Assembly (NCBI RefSeq): GCF_041438805.1
Contig: NZ_CP109191.1
Span: 62,001-126,000 of the forward strand
Length of the DNA stretch: 64,000 bases
Direction of reading: 5' to 3'
Source: Streptomyces sp. NBC_01707
Lineage (GTDB): Bacteria > Actinomycetota > Actinomycetes > Streptomycetales > Streptomycetaceae
Shown: one piece after another, positions 8,027 to 15,540 of the stretch
Numbering within the stretch: position 1 is the first letter of the stretch
Layout of the letters: each line of letters starts with the position of its first letter
Translations under genes and position numbers: made by a program
Notes under the pieces: generated by a model
What the model was told of the DNA's origin: nothing
What the model saw: only the letters and a program-made list of their open reading frames with translations
Database searches by the model: none

Positions 8027-8197
8027 TCAGCGCCTGCGCAGGCGCTGGTTGTAGGCGTCCTGAAGGCGGCTGAACCGCTCGTACAACTGGGCTCCGGTCG
8101 GGCAGCGCTGGCTGCCCTGACAGGGGTGACAGTTGTCGAGGTGGGCACTCCAGGTGGCGGTGGCGTGCATGTAGCGGGTGTGCAGGTCGTCAGGCAC
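8027..8197 (-). CDS. Small Cys-containing protein, translationally coupled
   Basis: A protein of 56 residues from GTG 8197 (VPDDLHTRYMHATATW...). Cys at about residues 23, 26 and 32 with nearby His could bind zinc. The start codon overlaps the stop of a frame that ends MTNHPAGRRA, in which an ATG at 8222 follows GAGAGG; a ten-codon leader may therefore deliver ribosomes to it. The last codons (QRLRRR) are encoded by a perfect 20-bp palindrome at 8028-8047. The gene is short but has a protein-like composition. Function unknown. Confidence 0.5.
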   Translation of the reverse strand: MPDDLHTRYMHATATWSAHLDNCHPCQGSQRCPTGAQLYERFSRLQDAYNQRLRRR

Positions 8198-8375
8198 GAC
8201 GGCCTGCCGGATGGTTCGTCATGAGGGGCGGTGCCTCTCGGGGGCGCTTTGGTGCGGGGTGGGTGTCGGTAACGCGGTGGCCGGCGTCCCACGCCTTGGC
8301 GGCCGTCGTGGCAGCTGCAGCGAGCAGGGCGAGGGCGAGTGGGTGGGCCAAACCGCGTGCGGTAATGGCCCGCAC
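8190..8375 (-). CDS. Possible small membrane peptide
   Basis: A 61-residue frame from GTG 8375 with one hydrophobic stretch (LAHPLALALLAAAATTAA). Its start lies within the hairpin at 8369-8398 and has no good ribosome site, so only its last ten codons (ATG 8222, MTNHPAGRRA) may be translated. Those codons overlap the start of the next gene. Confidence 0.3.
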   Translation of the reverse strand: MRAITARGLAHPLALALLAAAATTAAKAWDAGHRVTDTHPAPKRPREAPPLMTNHPAGRRA

Positions 8376-8398
8376 CGCCCTGTGCTGGGCGGTGCGGG
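8369..8398 (-). terminator. 12-bp perfect stem-loop
   Basis: CCCGCACCGCCC (8369-8380), loop TGTGCT and exact complement (8387-8398). It lies 30 bp after the stop of the minus-strand gene at 8428 and probably ends or attenuates the whiB operon transcript. Confidence 0.7.
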
Positions 8399-8427
8399 CA
8401 CCGCTTATATGGAGGTTCAGGGCTCGA

Positions 8428-8565
8428 TCAGCTCGTCTGACCGGAGCCGTTGCAGTCGGTGCAGGTCTGCATCTCGACGCCCTGGTAGGGGGTGCCGTCA
8501 GCGCCGATGTGGTTGACGGTGACCATCTGCTGGCCGGAGCCGCCGCAGGAGGTGCAGGTGGTCAT
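8428..8565 (-). CDS. Miniature DnaJ-type zinc-finger protein
   Basis: A protein of 45 residues from ATG 8565, with GGAGG upstream. It has two CxxCxGxG-like units, CTSCGGSG near the start and CTDCNGSG at the end. This is the zinc-binding repeat of DnaJ cysteine-rich domains, here without any J domain. The start overlaps the previous stop by four bases (ATGA), so it is translationally coupled to the 108-residue protein. Such stand-alone fingers occur in actinobacterial mobile elements. The function is unknown, with protein or RNA binding possible. Confidence 0.7.
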   Translation of the reverse strand: MTTCTSCGGSGQQMVTVNHIGADGTPYQGVEMQTCTDCNGSGQTS

Positions 8566-8888
8566 CGGGCCACCTCCGCACTGCCGCAGCGGCACGTCCA
8601 GTAGCCGCACAACACGCAGGCGTCGTCAGCCGCCTGGAAGTTGAGCGGTCGGATGAGCCGCAGGATCGGCTGGCGGGCGTAGCCAGGCGACATCTCGGCG
8701 AGGGTGCGCCGTACCCGGCGGCCGGCGGCCCGGGCACGGTCGTCGCCGTCGGCGACCAGCTGACGCACGACCCGGTGGAACTGGTCCGTCTCGTCCCGCT
8801 CGTATCCGCGGCTGTCGTCCCCGCCGCGGTCGTCCTCGCGCCGGATGTCGTCGATCGTCCCGGCACAGGGGGTGAGGATGCTGGTCAT
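8562..8888 (-). CDS. Small protein with C-terminal Cys cluster
   Basis: A protein of 108 residues from ATG 8888, which overlaps the whiB-like stop by four bases (ATGA) and itself ends in an ATGA overlap with the next gene. It is strongly charged, with an Asp/Arg-rich stretch at about 15-35. It ends in a cluster (CVLCGYWTCRCG) that could hold a zinc ion. It is the middle member of a coupled trio (WhiB-like, this protein, DnaJ-type finger), all of which carry metal-binding cysteines. Confidence 0.65.
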   Translation of the reverse strand: MTSILTPCAGTIDDIRREDDRGGDDSRGYERDETDQFHRVVRQLVADGDDRARAAGRRVRRTLAEMSPGYARQPILRLIRPLNFQAADDACVLCGYWTCRCGSAEVAR

Positions 8889-9427
8889 GCCGCCACCCCC
8901 CAGCCGGTGCGCGCCCGGCGGGCGGTACGGATCTGGCGGATGCTGGCGGCGAGGGCTCGGATCCGGAGGTTCTGCTCGGTCCGGTTCGCGTCCTGGTGGA
9001 GACGGCCTCCGTTGCGGCGGCCGTCCGGGTTGAGACCGGCCTGGGTGCGGAGCTCGATGGACAGGTCGTCGAGCAGGCGGCCCTCGGTGTCGCGGTCCGC
9101 GTCGACCGCGGCCGCCAGACGCTCGGCCTGAGCGGCGTGGGCGGCGGCGAGCTGGGTACCGGAGAGTCCACCGCGCACCATGTCGTCGACACGGTGGTTG
9201 CCGTCGCCGTTACGGAGGGCGAGTTCCTCGCACGCGGCGCGGACCGGGCAGCCGTTGCAGACCCGGATCGCTTCGCCGCGGCGGGCCTGCCAGGTGATCT
9301 GGGGCTCGCCGTCGGTGCGGAACCACAGGTCCGGGTCGCTGGTGGCGCAGCGGGCGCCGGCGTCGATCGTGGACTGGAGTACGGCCCGGCGTGTATGCCG
9401 GGCCTGAGTGGATGTCATCCTGTGCAT
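8885..9427 (-). CDS. WhiB-family iron-sulfur regulator
   Basis: A protein of 180 residues from ATG 9427, with GAAGGG about nine bases upstream. Cys27, Cys57, Cys60 and Cys66 give the C-x29-C-x2-C-x5-C spacing that binds the 4Fe-4S cluster of WhiB-like proteins. The segment GGLSG at about residues 85-89 stands in for the usual G(V/I)WGG turn. The protein is longer than typical WhiB proteins (80-130 residues), with an extra charged C-terminal half. WhiB-like proteins act with the primary sigma factor. On a plasmid this one may tie transfer genes to redox or developmental state. It heads a coupled operon of small Cys-rich proteins. Confidence 0.85.
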   Translation of the reverse strand: MHRMTSTQARHTRRAVLQSTIDAGARCATSDPDLWFRTDGEPQITWQARRGEAIRVCNGCPVRAACEELALRNGDGNHRVDDMVRGGLSGTQLAAAHAAQAERLAAAVDADRDTEGRLLDDLSIELRTQAGLNPDGRRNGGRLHQDANRTEQNLRIRALAASIRQIRTARRARTGWGVAA

Positions 9428-9465
9428 GCGCGTGTTGCCCTTCTCTAGAGGGTGACGTGCGAAGA

Positions 9466-9498
9466 CGAACCCCCGGGGGTGCAAGCCCTGGGGGTTCG
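9466..9498 (-). promoter_or_regulatory. Stem-loop in the whiB leader
   Basis: CGAACCCCC (9466-9474) pairs with GGGGGTTCG (9490-9498). It lies 39 bp upstream of the whiB-like start on the minus strand, so it would be in the 5' untranslated region if transcription starts upstream. Regulatory role inferred. Confidence 0.45.
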
Positions 9499-9542
9499 TC
9501 GCGTTCGAGGCCCTGTTGGCCCCGTAGCTGCTGTACGAGCAG

Positions 9543-9586
9543 CCACGGCCGCCGCCACCCGTTCGTCGGGGTGGCGGCGGCCGTGG
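9543..9586 (-). terminator. 18-bp perfect stem-loop terminator
   Basis: CCACGGCCGCCGCCACCC (9543-9560), an eight-base loop and the exact complement (9569-9586). It starts 20 bp after the stop of the 9606-10391 gene and very likely ends that transcript. Confidence 0.85.
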
Positions 9587-9605
9587 TCGTTCGTCGGTGT
9601 TCAGC

Positions 9606-10391
9606 TCAAGCGGTCAGCAGTGGAAGGCCGGGGCCGCGGAACTCGGAAACCGTCTCGGCCGGTCGGATCCGGCATGCGTTGTTAGCCTCTTCGACGGTCG
9701 TGCCGCTGCGCTTGGCCGTGGCCTTCTTCGCGTCGACCGTGTCCTCGCGGTGCTTCGCCCACTCGGCTGCGGTGTTCTTCGTGGCCGTGGCCACCCGGTA
9801 GCGAGTAAGCAGTGCATCGACGCGGGCATCTTCTTGGTGCTCGCGGTCTCGGCGCGGCTGGGTCCGCTCCAGCTGCTCGTACAGTGCGGCGAGCCGGGCG
9901 CCATCGATGCAGCGGTGGGTACCACCGCAGCAATCGGCCGTGTTCCTGGCCCGGCACTTCTTGAGGTGCTCGCGGTAGGCAGTGAGCACGTCGGCCGCGT
10001 TCACCGGTGCCGGAGTCATCCTTGCGACGGGCTTGGCCAGCGCGGGGAGCGGCTTGTAGTGCTGTCGGGCGGAGCGGCGGCCGGTCGCCGTGCTGTCAGC
10101 CGTGAGCAGCTTCTCGCCCCACTGCTCGACGGTGATGTCGATGGTGATGCGCTGTGCGCTGCCGGGGCAGCGGCGACCGCCGGCCGGTTTGTCGCCGAAG
10201 TAGCGGTGGGGCCTGTCGTTGGAGGCGATGACGCCGGCGCCGGAGCGGTGCGGGGTGATCATTGAACGGGTGAGGCGGTGCCACGTCTGGCAGTCGGGGC
10301 AGACCGCCATGCGGGGATCGCCTTCGCGGAGGTTGAGGTGTTCGGGCCGCATCGTGCTGGCTAAAAGCGGGGTACGTCCGTTGTGACGCAT
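9606..10391 (-). CDS. Hypothetical protein with Cys/His pairs
   Basis: A protein of 261 residues from ATG 10391, with AAGGGAG upstream. Residues ~27-45 include CPDCQTWHRLTRS, residues ~75-85 include RRCPGSAQR, and ~150-160 carry C-x6-CC-x4-C, suggesting several zinc-binding sites. The C-terminal half is charged and helical. I do not recognise the family. It is insulated on one side by a strong terminator, so it is probably its own transcription unit within the plasmid backbone. Confidence 0.6.
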   Translation of the reverse strand: MRHNGRTPLLASTMRPEHLNLREGDPRMAVCPDCQTWHRLTRSMITPHRSGAGVIASNDRPHRYFGDKPAGGRRCPGSAQRITIDITVEQWGEKLLTADSTATGRRSARQHYKPLPALAKPVARMTPAPVNAADVLTAYREHLKKCRARNTADCCGGTHRCIDGARLAALYEQLERTQPRRDREHQEDARVDALLTRYRVATATKNTAAEWAKHREDTVDAKKATAKRSGTTVEEANNACRIRPAETVSEFRGPGLPLLTA

Positions 10392-10670
10392 CAAGTTCTC
10401 CCTTGCTGTTACGTTCTCCGCCGGTCAGGAGCTGGACGGGGTCCTGCTCCTGACCGACGGGCAGCGCAACGGCCACGGGTGGCACAACTGGCTGCTGCTC
10501 TCGGAGGACCGCGTCGTACTCGTCACCCCGAGCCGGCATGTAAGCCGAACAACCAGACGTATGAAGTTGAAGGAGGAGCTGGGTTGTGAGGTCCGGCTCC
10601 CACATCCGGCGCCGCCGGGGGCGGTTCCGGGTGAAGAAGCCGGGTCTGAAGACCCGGCGGGCGAGGGGCC
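10392..10670. other. Intergenic region
   Basis: About 280 bp without a supported gene. It should contain the promoter of the minus-strand gene starting at 10391. An open stretch on the plus strand from about 10385 has protein-like composition but no start codon, so it may be a gene relic. A terminator hairpin lies at its right end. Confidence 0.4.
10639..10658 (-). terminator. 8-bp stem-loop terminator
   Basis: GCCGGGTC, loop TGAA, GACCCGGC. It begins 13 bp after the stop of the 10671-11051 gene on the minus strand. Confidence 0.7.
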
Positions 10671-11051
10671 TCAGGCCGCGAGCGGCACCGGCGCGCCCGC
10701 GACCTGCGGCGCGATGCGCAGCTGCCTGACGTAGGGGAGGAGCATGTCGACCAGGCGCTCGCGCACCAGCTCGGTGGCGGTCGGCTCGGTGGCGGCGATG
10801 TCGCGGGCGGCAAGCATGCGGTTCTCACGGGCCTCGATCGCGGCGATGGCGGCGGTGATGTCCAGGCCGTCCAGCTGTTCGTGAGGGAGGGGATCGGCGG
10901 CGTACATCTCCATCGGCGTGCCGAACGCGACGTCCAGGTCGATGCCGGTGAAGTCGGGGAGCGGCACCTCGACCGCCTCCAGGAGCGCGAGTGTCTGAGC
11001 GTCGGAGTGCTCGGTGGCGAGACTGGCGGCGGGGCGACGGGTGACGTTCAT
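10671..11051 (-). CDS. Hypothetical helical protein divergent from the GntR gene
   Basis: A protein of 126 residues from ATG 11051, with AAGGGAG nine bases upstream. It is acidic and helical with no cysteines, membrane segments or known motif. It is divergently transcribed from the GntR-type regulator at 11226, and the 174-bp region between them holds two probable operators, so the regulator may control both. A hairpin terminator follows its stop. Confidence 0.6.
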   Translation of the reverse strand: MNVTRRPAASLATEHSDAQTLALLEAVEVPLPDFTGIDLDVAFGTPMEMYAADPLPHEQLDGLDITAAIAAIEARENRMLAARDIAATEPTATELVRERLVDMLLPYVRQLRIAPQVAGAPVPLAA

Positions 11052-11136
11052 GAGGTGGTGCTCCCTTCGGATTGGCGGACTCTGCGGGATCCCGCGCCGG
11101 TGGCAGTGGAGGCTTTAGCGCCCACGTTATCGGCAT

Positions 11137-11203
11137 AGCTAACTTAGCTGATACAGTCAGGGTCGTGTCAAGCGGTTAGTTGAGGAAGCTATGGAAGCTA
11201 GCT
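11137..11203. promoter_or_regulatory. Probable GntR operators
   Basis: AGCTAACTTAGCT (11137-11149) is a 13-bp dyad, and AGCTAGCT (11196-11203) is a palindrome of the same half-site, with a further AGCTA-like copy at 11187. They lie in the divergent promoter region 23-89 bp before the GntR start. Autorepression is the normal mode for the KorSA/TraR type; binding here is inferred. Confidence 0.6.
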
Positions 11204-11225
11204 AAGCCAAGGGGGTCGTCCTACG

Positions 11226-11564
11226 ATGTGGCTCATGAGCAACGAGGCCGTGCAGCCATATCAACGGATCGTCCAGGACTACAGCGAGAAGATCCGCTTG
11301 GGGCGGCTCACGGCCGGCACGAAGCTGCCGAGCACACGAGAACTGGCCGACACATACGGCATCGCGCCGGGCACAGTTCAGCGAGCTCTTACCGAACTTC
11401 GTAACGCCGGACTGATCTACTCCCATCAAGGTCGTGGTTCGTTCGTCAGCGACACCGCTGGCGACGCTGAGCAGGACGCAACTACCCGAGCCATCAGAAC
11501 GCTTGAGGAGCAGGTCGCCGCCCTCGCCGCGCGCCTCGAAAAGATCGAGAAGCGCAATGGCTGA
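11226..11564 (+). CDS. GntR-family transcriptional repressor (KorSA/TraR type)
   Basis: A protein of 112 residues. Residues ~12-75 form a GntR winged helix (KLPSTRELADTYGIAPGTVQ). There is no large ligand domain, only a short C-terminal coiled coil (TLEEQVAALAARLEKIEKR) for dimerisation. This is the size and layout of plasmid repressors such as KorSA of pSAM2 that keep replication and transfer genes silent. ATG 11226 follows AAGGGGG with a nine-base gap; an ATG at 11235 is less well placed. Operators upstream suggest autoregulation. Regulation of the divergent minus-strand genes and of the rep module is inferred. Confidence 0.85.
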   Translation: MWLMSNEAVQPYQRIVQDYSEKIRLGRLTAGTKLPSTRELADTYGIAPGTVQRALTELRNAGLIYSHQGRGSFVSDTAGDAEQDATTRAIRTLEEQVAALAARLEKIEKRNG

Positions 11565-11668
11565 CGCCCTTCCCTTCGTCTCGTTGCGCATGTTCCGTGC
11601 TCCCTGGTCCGCTTCGACTTCGTCACCCAATTGGTAAGGCTGGTGGGGGAGTTGGTTCTAGATCCGGC

Positions 11669-11703
11669 GTGTATCCATCCGTCGGATACACCGAGTTGGA
11701 TAC
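11669..11703. promoter_or_regulatory. Operator-like repeat upstream of the XRE regulator
   Basis: GTGTATCC (11669-11676) and GGATACAC (11684-11691) form a dyad with a seven-base centre; a third GGATAC lies at 11698-11703. They end just before the Shine-Dalgarno site of the XRE gene, so binding would block transcription or translation. Autoregulation is inferred. Confidence 0.55.
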
Positions 11704-11719
11704 ATGGAGGTGACTCAAA

Positions 11720-13426
11720 GTGGGTCAGCGGCCGAACCTGCTGAGGCCTGATCAGTCGCCCCGGCACCGCCTTGGCTACTTGATCCGGGAGCTGCGCGAG
11801 GCGCGCGGTCTCTCCATGAGGGACTTCGCGGCCAAGACGTTCGTTTCGCACTCCAAGGTGCAGCGATGGGAGAACGGTGCACGCCCCCCGAAGGACCGGA
11901 GCGAGGCGGAGCTGATCGACAAGGTACTTGGCGCTGGCGGGTTCCTGATCGAGTTATGGCAGGAGATCGGCCGGGAGATCTCTGATCCCAACCATGTATC
12001 TGATTCGGCGTTCCATGTATCCGATGCATCGCTGGCCCTAGCCACAGCCGTATCCCAGGCGGCACCGTCGGGCGGTGAAGGGATCTTCATCCCTGCACGT
12101 CTAGACGATGGAACGGTGGTACTTGTGGCGGTTGATCGACGCGCAGTGTTGCGCGCTGGGATGGGGATCGGTGCAGCGACGGCCGCTGGTTTGACCATGC
12201 CAGCAGCCGTTGCAATCAACGCGTCAGAAGATCCATTCGGCTTCGCAAGGAGCGTCACCAAGAACTGGTCCGGCCTTCGTCTATCCCGGCCTAACCCTGA
12301 CTACGGTGTCGACTGGCAAGCTCTCCTTCCTGGCGGTCGCTCCATGCTCGGCTCTCAGCTCTCGCTCCAGGTCCACCCCGCCCGCATCGATGAAGGACGG
12401 GTGGTCGTATCCGTCCCTGACCAGCGACGGGTCGAGGAGTTCTTGACCCGGCCGAATCGCAGTCTGCTGGTCGCTGCAATTGCCACCGAGGATGCCTCGC
12501 AGTTCTACGTCCTCGACGGCCGCAAGGCATGTGGCAGGCTGATGAAGAACGGCGGTGTGTACGAAGTCACCGCTCCCAGCGCCTACAAGCTGGATGACCT
12601 GACGTACGGCATCCTGTGGGCTGTCGCAAACTACGACGACGCGCTCCAGGCGGATGACCAGGTTCTCGCTGAGACGCGCAGCGATCTCAAGGCATATGAG
12701 CGGTTGTCCGCGTCTGCGGTCAGTCGGGAAGCTGCACCCGGGTTGAATGCTGTCGCCCACATGTGGCTGGGCTCGGACTTCTGTGCTCGCCATATCCTCC
12801 GCGCTTTGCCGGAACTGCCAGAGGTGCCCGCGTTCTGGACCCGCGAGCAGCGTGGGGAGGAGGCCAGCGCATGGCTGATCTTCGATCACAAGTACCCGTA
12901 CCTGCGAGAGACCACCAAGGCCCTCGGCGGTACGAGCACCCGAGCCTTCTGCATCCCGGAGGGCGTGGTCTGCTCCTCCCCGCGTCATGAGCGCATCCTG
13001 TTGTTCCTCTCCATGGCCCTGATGGAGGCGATGGGCATCCACACCCAAGTCACGACCGACCCCTCATATGAGGCCGTCGAAGGCTTCGTGGTCGCCCCCG
13101 ACAAGGAAGCAGTAATCGCCAACTGGGTCAGGGCCGAAGGCATGTGGCATGTCGACGTGACAGCCCGATCCTCGATCGTCCGCGACTGCACGAACTCAGC
13201 GCAGGACGTCAACGCGCATTCAGTCACCGCAGCGCCGACGGCAGCTGGACGACTCCGTGCTCTCGCCCATTACCTCGATCTGCCGTGGGCCTGGCTGGTC
13301 CAGCGGTGCGCCCAACTCGCCAGGGCTGGATCATCCGGTCTGATCCAATCCCGAAGCCGACTCGTCTCAGCAGCCGGCATCGATACCGCCTGCAAGTACG
13401 TGGGATCCCTCCCTGCCGATCACTGA
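11720..13426 (+). CDS. Large XRE-family regulator
   Basis: A protein of 568 residues from GTG 11720, with GGAGGTGA eight bases upstream. Residues ~15-75 are an XRE helix-turn-helix (RGLSMRDFAAKTFVSHSKVQ). Residues ~145-165 (AGMGIGAATAAGLTMPAA) form a hydrophobic Gly/Ala stretch often seen after the HTH in actinobacterial XRE proteins. The rest is a ~400-residue region with regular alpha/beta character and no motif I can name. A dyad operator lies upstream. It is followed after 27 bp by an asparaginase gene and then a PPC-domain gene on the same strand, suggesting a regulator with its own metabolic cassette. Confidence 0.75.
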   Translation: MGQRPNLLRPDQSPRHRLGYLIRELREARGLSMRDFAAKTFVSHSKVQRWENGARPPKDRSEAELIDKVLGAGGFLIELWQEIGREISDPNHVSDSAFHVSDASLALATAVSQAAPSGGEGIFIPARLDDGTVVLVAVDRRAVLRAGMGIGAATAAGLTMPAAVAINASEDPFGFARSVTKNWSGLRLSRPNPDYGVDWQALLPGGRSMLGSQLSLQVHPARIDEGRVVVSVPDQRRVEEFLTRPNRSLLVAAIATEDASQFYVLDGRKACGRLMKNGGVYEVTAPSAYKLDDLTYGILWAVANYDDALQADDQVLAETRSDLKAYERLSASAVSREAAPGLNAVAHMWLGSDFCARHILRALPELPEVPAFWTREQRGEEASAWLIFDHKYPYLRETTKALGGTSTRAFCIPEGVVCSSPRHERILLFLSMALMEAMGIHTQVTTDPSYEAVEGFVVAPDKEAVIANWVRAEGMWHVDVTARSSIVRDCTNSAQDVNAHSVTAAPTAAGRLRALAHYLDLPWAWLVQRCAQLARAGSSGLIQSRSRLVSAAGIDTACKYVGSLPADH

Positions 13427-13453
13427 CTCGCTGTCCCGAAGGAGATAGGAAAC

Positions 13454-14434
13454 ATGACCGACAACGTCCGGTGCGTCGCCGTGTTCTCGCTCGGCGGCAC
13501 CATCGCGATGACCGCGCAGACGGGAGGCGGAGCGACGCCGACCCTCTCGGCCGACGACCTCGTCGCAGCGGTCCCGGGCCTTGCCGAAACTGGAATCGCG
13601 GTTAAGGTTCACGACTTCCGCCGACTCCCCGGTGCATCGCTGTCCTTCTCCGACTTGCTCGATCTCGCCGTGGCGATCGAGACACTCCCAGTCGACGGCG
13701 TAGTCATCACTCAGGGGACGGACACGATCGAGGAGACCTCGTATCTGCTGGACCTCGTCACCACCAGCGACATGCCGATCGTGGTCACAGGCGCGATGCG
13801 CAACGCCAGCCTGGCCGGAGCAGATGGTCCAGCAAATGTGCTGGCCGCCATCCGCGTCGCGGCCAGCACCGAAGCGCGGGGCACGGGCACCGTCGTAGTC
13901 TTCGGAGAGGAGATCCACGCTGCCCGCTGGGTCCGAAAGACCCACGCCACGAGCCCTACGGCCTTCACCTCGTACCCTGGGCCGCTCGGGTATGTCGCGG
14001 AAGATCGAGTGCGGATCATGACGCGTCCCAGCGACTCCCCGAAGGTCGATCCTCGAGGTGCCACCACGCCCGCGCGCACTGCAATCGCTACGGTCGGTCT
14101 CGGAGACGACGGGGCAATCCTTCAAGCCATCGGTGACCAGGCTGACGGCTTGGTGATCGCAGCGTTCGGCGCAGGGCATGTACCTATGGCCTGCGTAGAC
14201 GCGCTTACCGATCTCGCCAAGCGCATGCCAGTCGTCCTGGCTACGCGGACCGGGTCCGGCCCCGTACTCAGGCAGACCTACGGCTTCCCCGGATCCGAAT
14301 CCGACCTGCTCGCTCGCGGGTTGATCTCCGCCAGCACGTTGGATCCGATCAAGGCGCGCATCTTGCTGCAGCTACTCCTGATGATCGCCTTGGACAAGGA
14401 CCAGATCACCGAGTTCTTCAGCGTCATCCCGTAA
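13454..14434 (+). CDS. L-asparaginase family protein
   Basis: A protein of 326 residues from ATG 13454, with AAGGAG ten bases upstream. The two signature threonine motifs are present, SLGGTIAM near residue 11 and TQGTDTIEETSY near residue 85. A third conserved segment, VVTGAMRN, follows, then RKTHATS in the region that carries the catalytic lysine. Length matches type I/II asparaginases, which hydrolyse asparagine to aspartate and ammonia. No signal peptide is seen, so it is cytoplasmic. It lies between a large XRE regulator and a PPC/DUF296 protein, an unusual setting for a housekeeping asparaginase; the true substrate could be another amide. Confidence 0.88.
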   Translation: MTDNVRCVAVFSLGGTIAMTAQTGGGATPTLSADDLVAAVPGLAETGIAVKVHDFRRLPGASLSFSDLLDLAVAIETLPVDGVVITQGTDTIEETSYLLDLVTTSDMPIVVTGAMRNASLAGADGPANVLAAIRVAASTEARGTGTVVVFGEEIHAARWVRKTHATSPTAFTSYPGPLGYVAEDRVRIMTRPSDSPKVDPRGATTPARTAIATVGLGDDGAILQAIGDQADGLVIAAFGAGHVPMACVDALTDLAKRMPVVLATRTGSGPVLRQTYGFPGSESDLLARGLISASTLDPIKARILLQLLLMIALDKDQITEFFSVIP

Positions 14435-14462
14435 CCGCCCCAGCAGCCTCCGGAGAATCATC

Positions 14463-14924
14463 TTGCGCAGCTTTGAACTGACCACCGGCCGGACTTTCGG
14501 CGTGAATTTTGACCACGGCGACGACTTCTTTCCGACCCTCGCCGAGTTTTGCCGCGAGGCCGGCGTCCGGCACGGCTACATCCCGATGTTCATCGCTGGT
14601 TTCGCGGAGGCCGACATCGTTGGTGCATGCGAGAAGCTCGAAGATCCCGAGGCTCCGGTCTGGAGCAAGGTGCACGTCACGGGCGTGGAGGCCATGGGGT
14701 GCGGAACGCTCGCCTACGACGCTGAGACGGACTCGGTCATGCCGCATGTCCACACAACTCTGGGCGAAAAGGCGCGGTCGGCCAACGGATACACGAGCCA
14801 TCTACTCAGCGCCCGCGTCCAGTTCCTGGTCGAAATGCTCGTAGTCGAGGTCACCGCACCCGTAATGACCCGCCCGACGAACCCGGATCTCTACAACGTC
14901 CCACTGCTGGCCTTCGGATCTTGA
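14463..14924 (+). CDS. PPC/DUF296 domain protein
   Basis: A protein of 153 residues from TTG 14463, with GGAG upstream. The pattern matches the single PPC (Plants and Prokaryotes Conserved, DUF296) domain: GDDFFPTLAEFCREAGVRHG near residues 19-38 and PHVHTTLG near residue 98, with clustered histidines. Prokaryotic PPC proteins form trimers of unclear function; in plants the domain is joined to AT-hooks. The gene begins 28 bp after the asparaginase stop, so the pair is almost certainly co-transcribed. Confidence 0.82.
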   Translation: MRSFELTTGRTFGVNFDHGDDFFPTLAEFCREAGVRHGYIPMFIAGFAEADIVGACEKLEDPEAPVWSKVHVTGVEAMGCGTLAYDAETDSVMPHVHTTLGEKARSANGYTSHLLSARVQFLVEMLVVEVTAPVMTRPTNPDLYNVPLLAFGS

Positions 14925-14987
14925 GAGCAACGCCGCCCGTGCCGTGCGGAGGAACAACTCTGATGCCGCGTCAAGCGGGAGCTAGGG

Positions 14988-15301
14988 ATGCTCTCCGAGG
15001 TCCCGCAGCGAGCCGAGGCCGCCGACAGGCAGCTGGAGTGCGAACTCGAGCCGAGGCATCCTGGTCCGCACCACGCGATCGGTGTCTACTCACGTCCCGT
15101 CGAGGCAGGACCGCATGCCGACGGGACGGCTGTGAGATGGGCCGACCGCGAGCGGCTCGATGTCGTGGCGTTTGCGAGGTGTCCGTCAGAAACCCGCCTG
15201 GTCAGGTCAACTCCGCGGTCTGCACCCTCTTCTCCGGGCATCCCGGGCGGCACGACCGCGACTGGACAGTGCCGGACTATTTCCGCGCGGAGGGCCAGTG
15301 A
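14988..15301 (+). pseudogene. Frameshifted small gene with two HPG motifs
   Basis: A well-placed ATG 14988 (GGGAG eight bases upstream) opens a coding-like frame (MLSEVPQRAEAADRQLECEL) up to about 15180. The coding character then passes to another frame (SAVCTLFSGHPGRHDRDWT) that stops at 15301. The first half has CELEPRHPGPHH and the second CTLFSGHPGRHD, so the intact protein would have two similar Cys/His units. A single-base indel near 15176-15190 would explain it. Family not recognised. Confidence 0.5.
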
Positions 15302-15540
15302 TCAGGACAGAACGCGTCTATCTGATCGGCTCTCCCAACTCTCCACTCGCGAAGATCAGCTGGACCAACAAGGGTTCTACCTGCACGTTCTCACGTCTGG
15401 AACGGGACGGTCATCGGCAGAGGGAGGGAAGTCAGGTGGAGCCGGTCGGTATCTCGCACAGCAACACGCTCGTCCTCGATACCGGAGATCGCTGGGGCCG
15501 TGTATGTTTTGGGGGATGTTTCCCTACTGTGGAGGCTCCA

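Noticed and set aside
5435..8224. Very long plus-strand open frames such as 5435-8224, 1390-2976 and 42401-44395
   Set aside because: They lie opposite genes with clear domain motifs and good ribosome sites. Their residue composition is the Gly/Arg/Pro-rich pattern expected from reading high-GC genes on the wrong strand.
15299..15540. GIY-YIG nuclease gene before the small XRE gene
   Set aside because: Only the opening VYLIGSPNSPLAKI resembles the family; the following sequence loses all motifs, so no gene is called.
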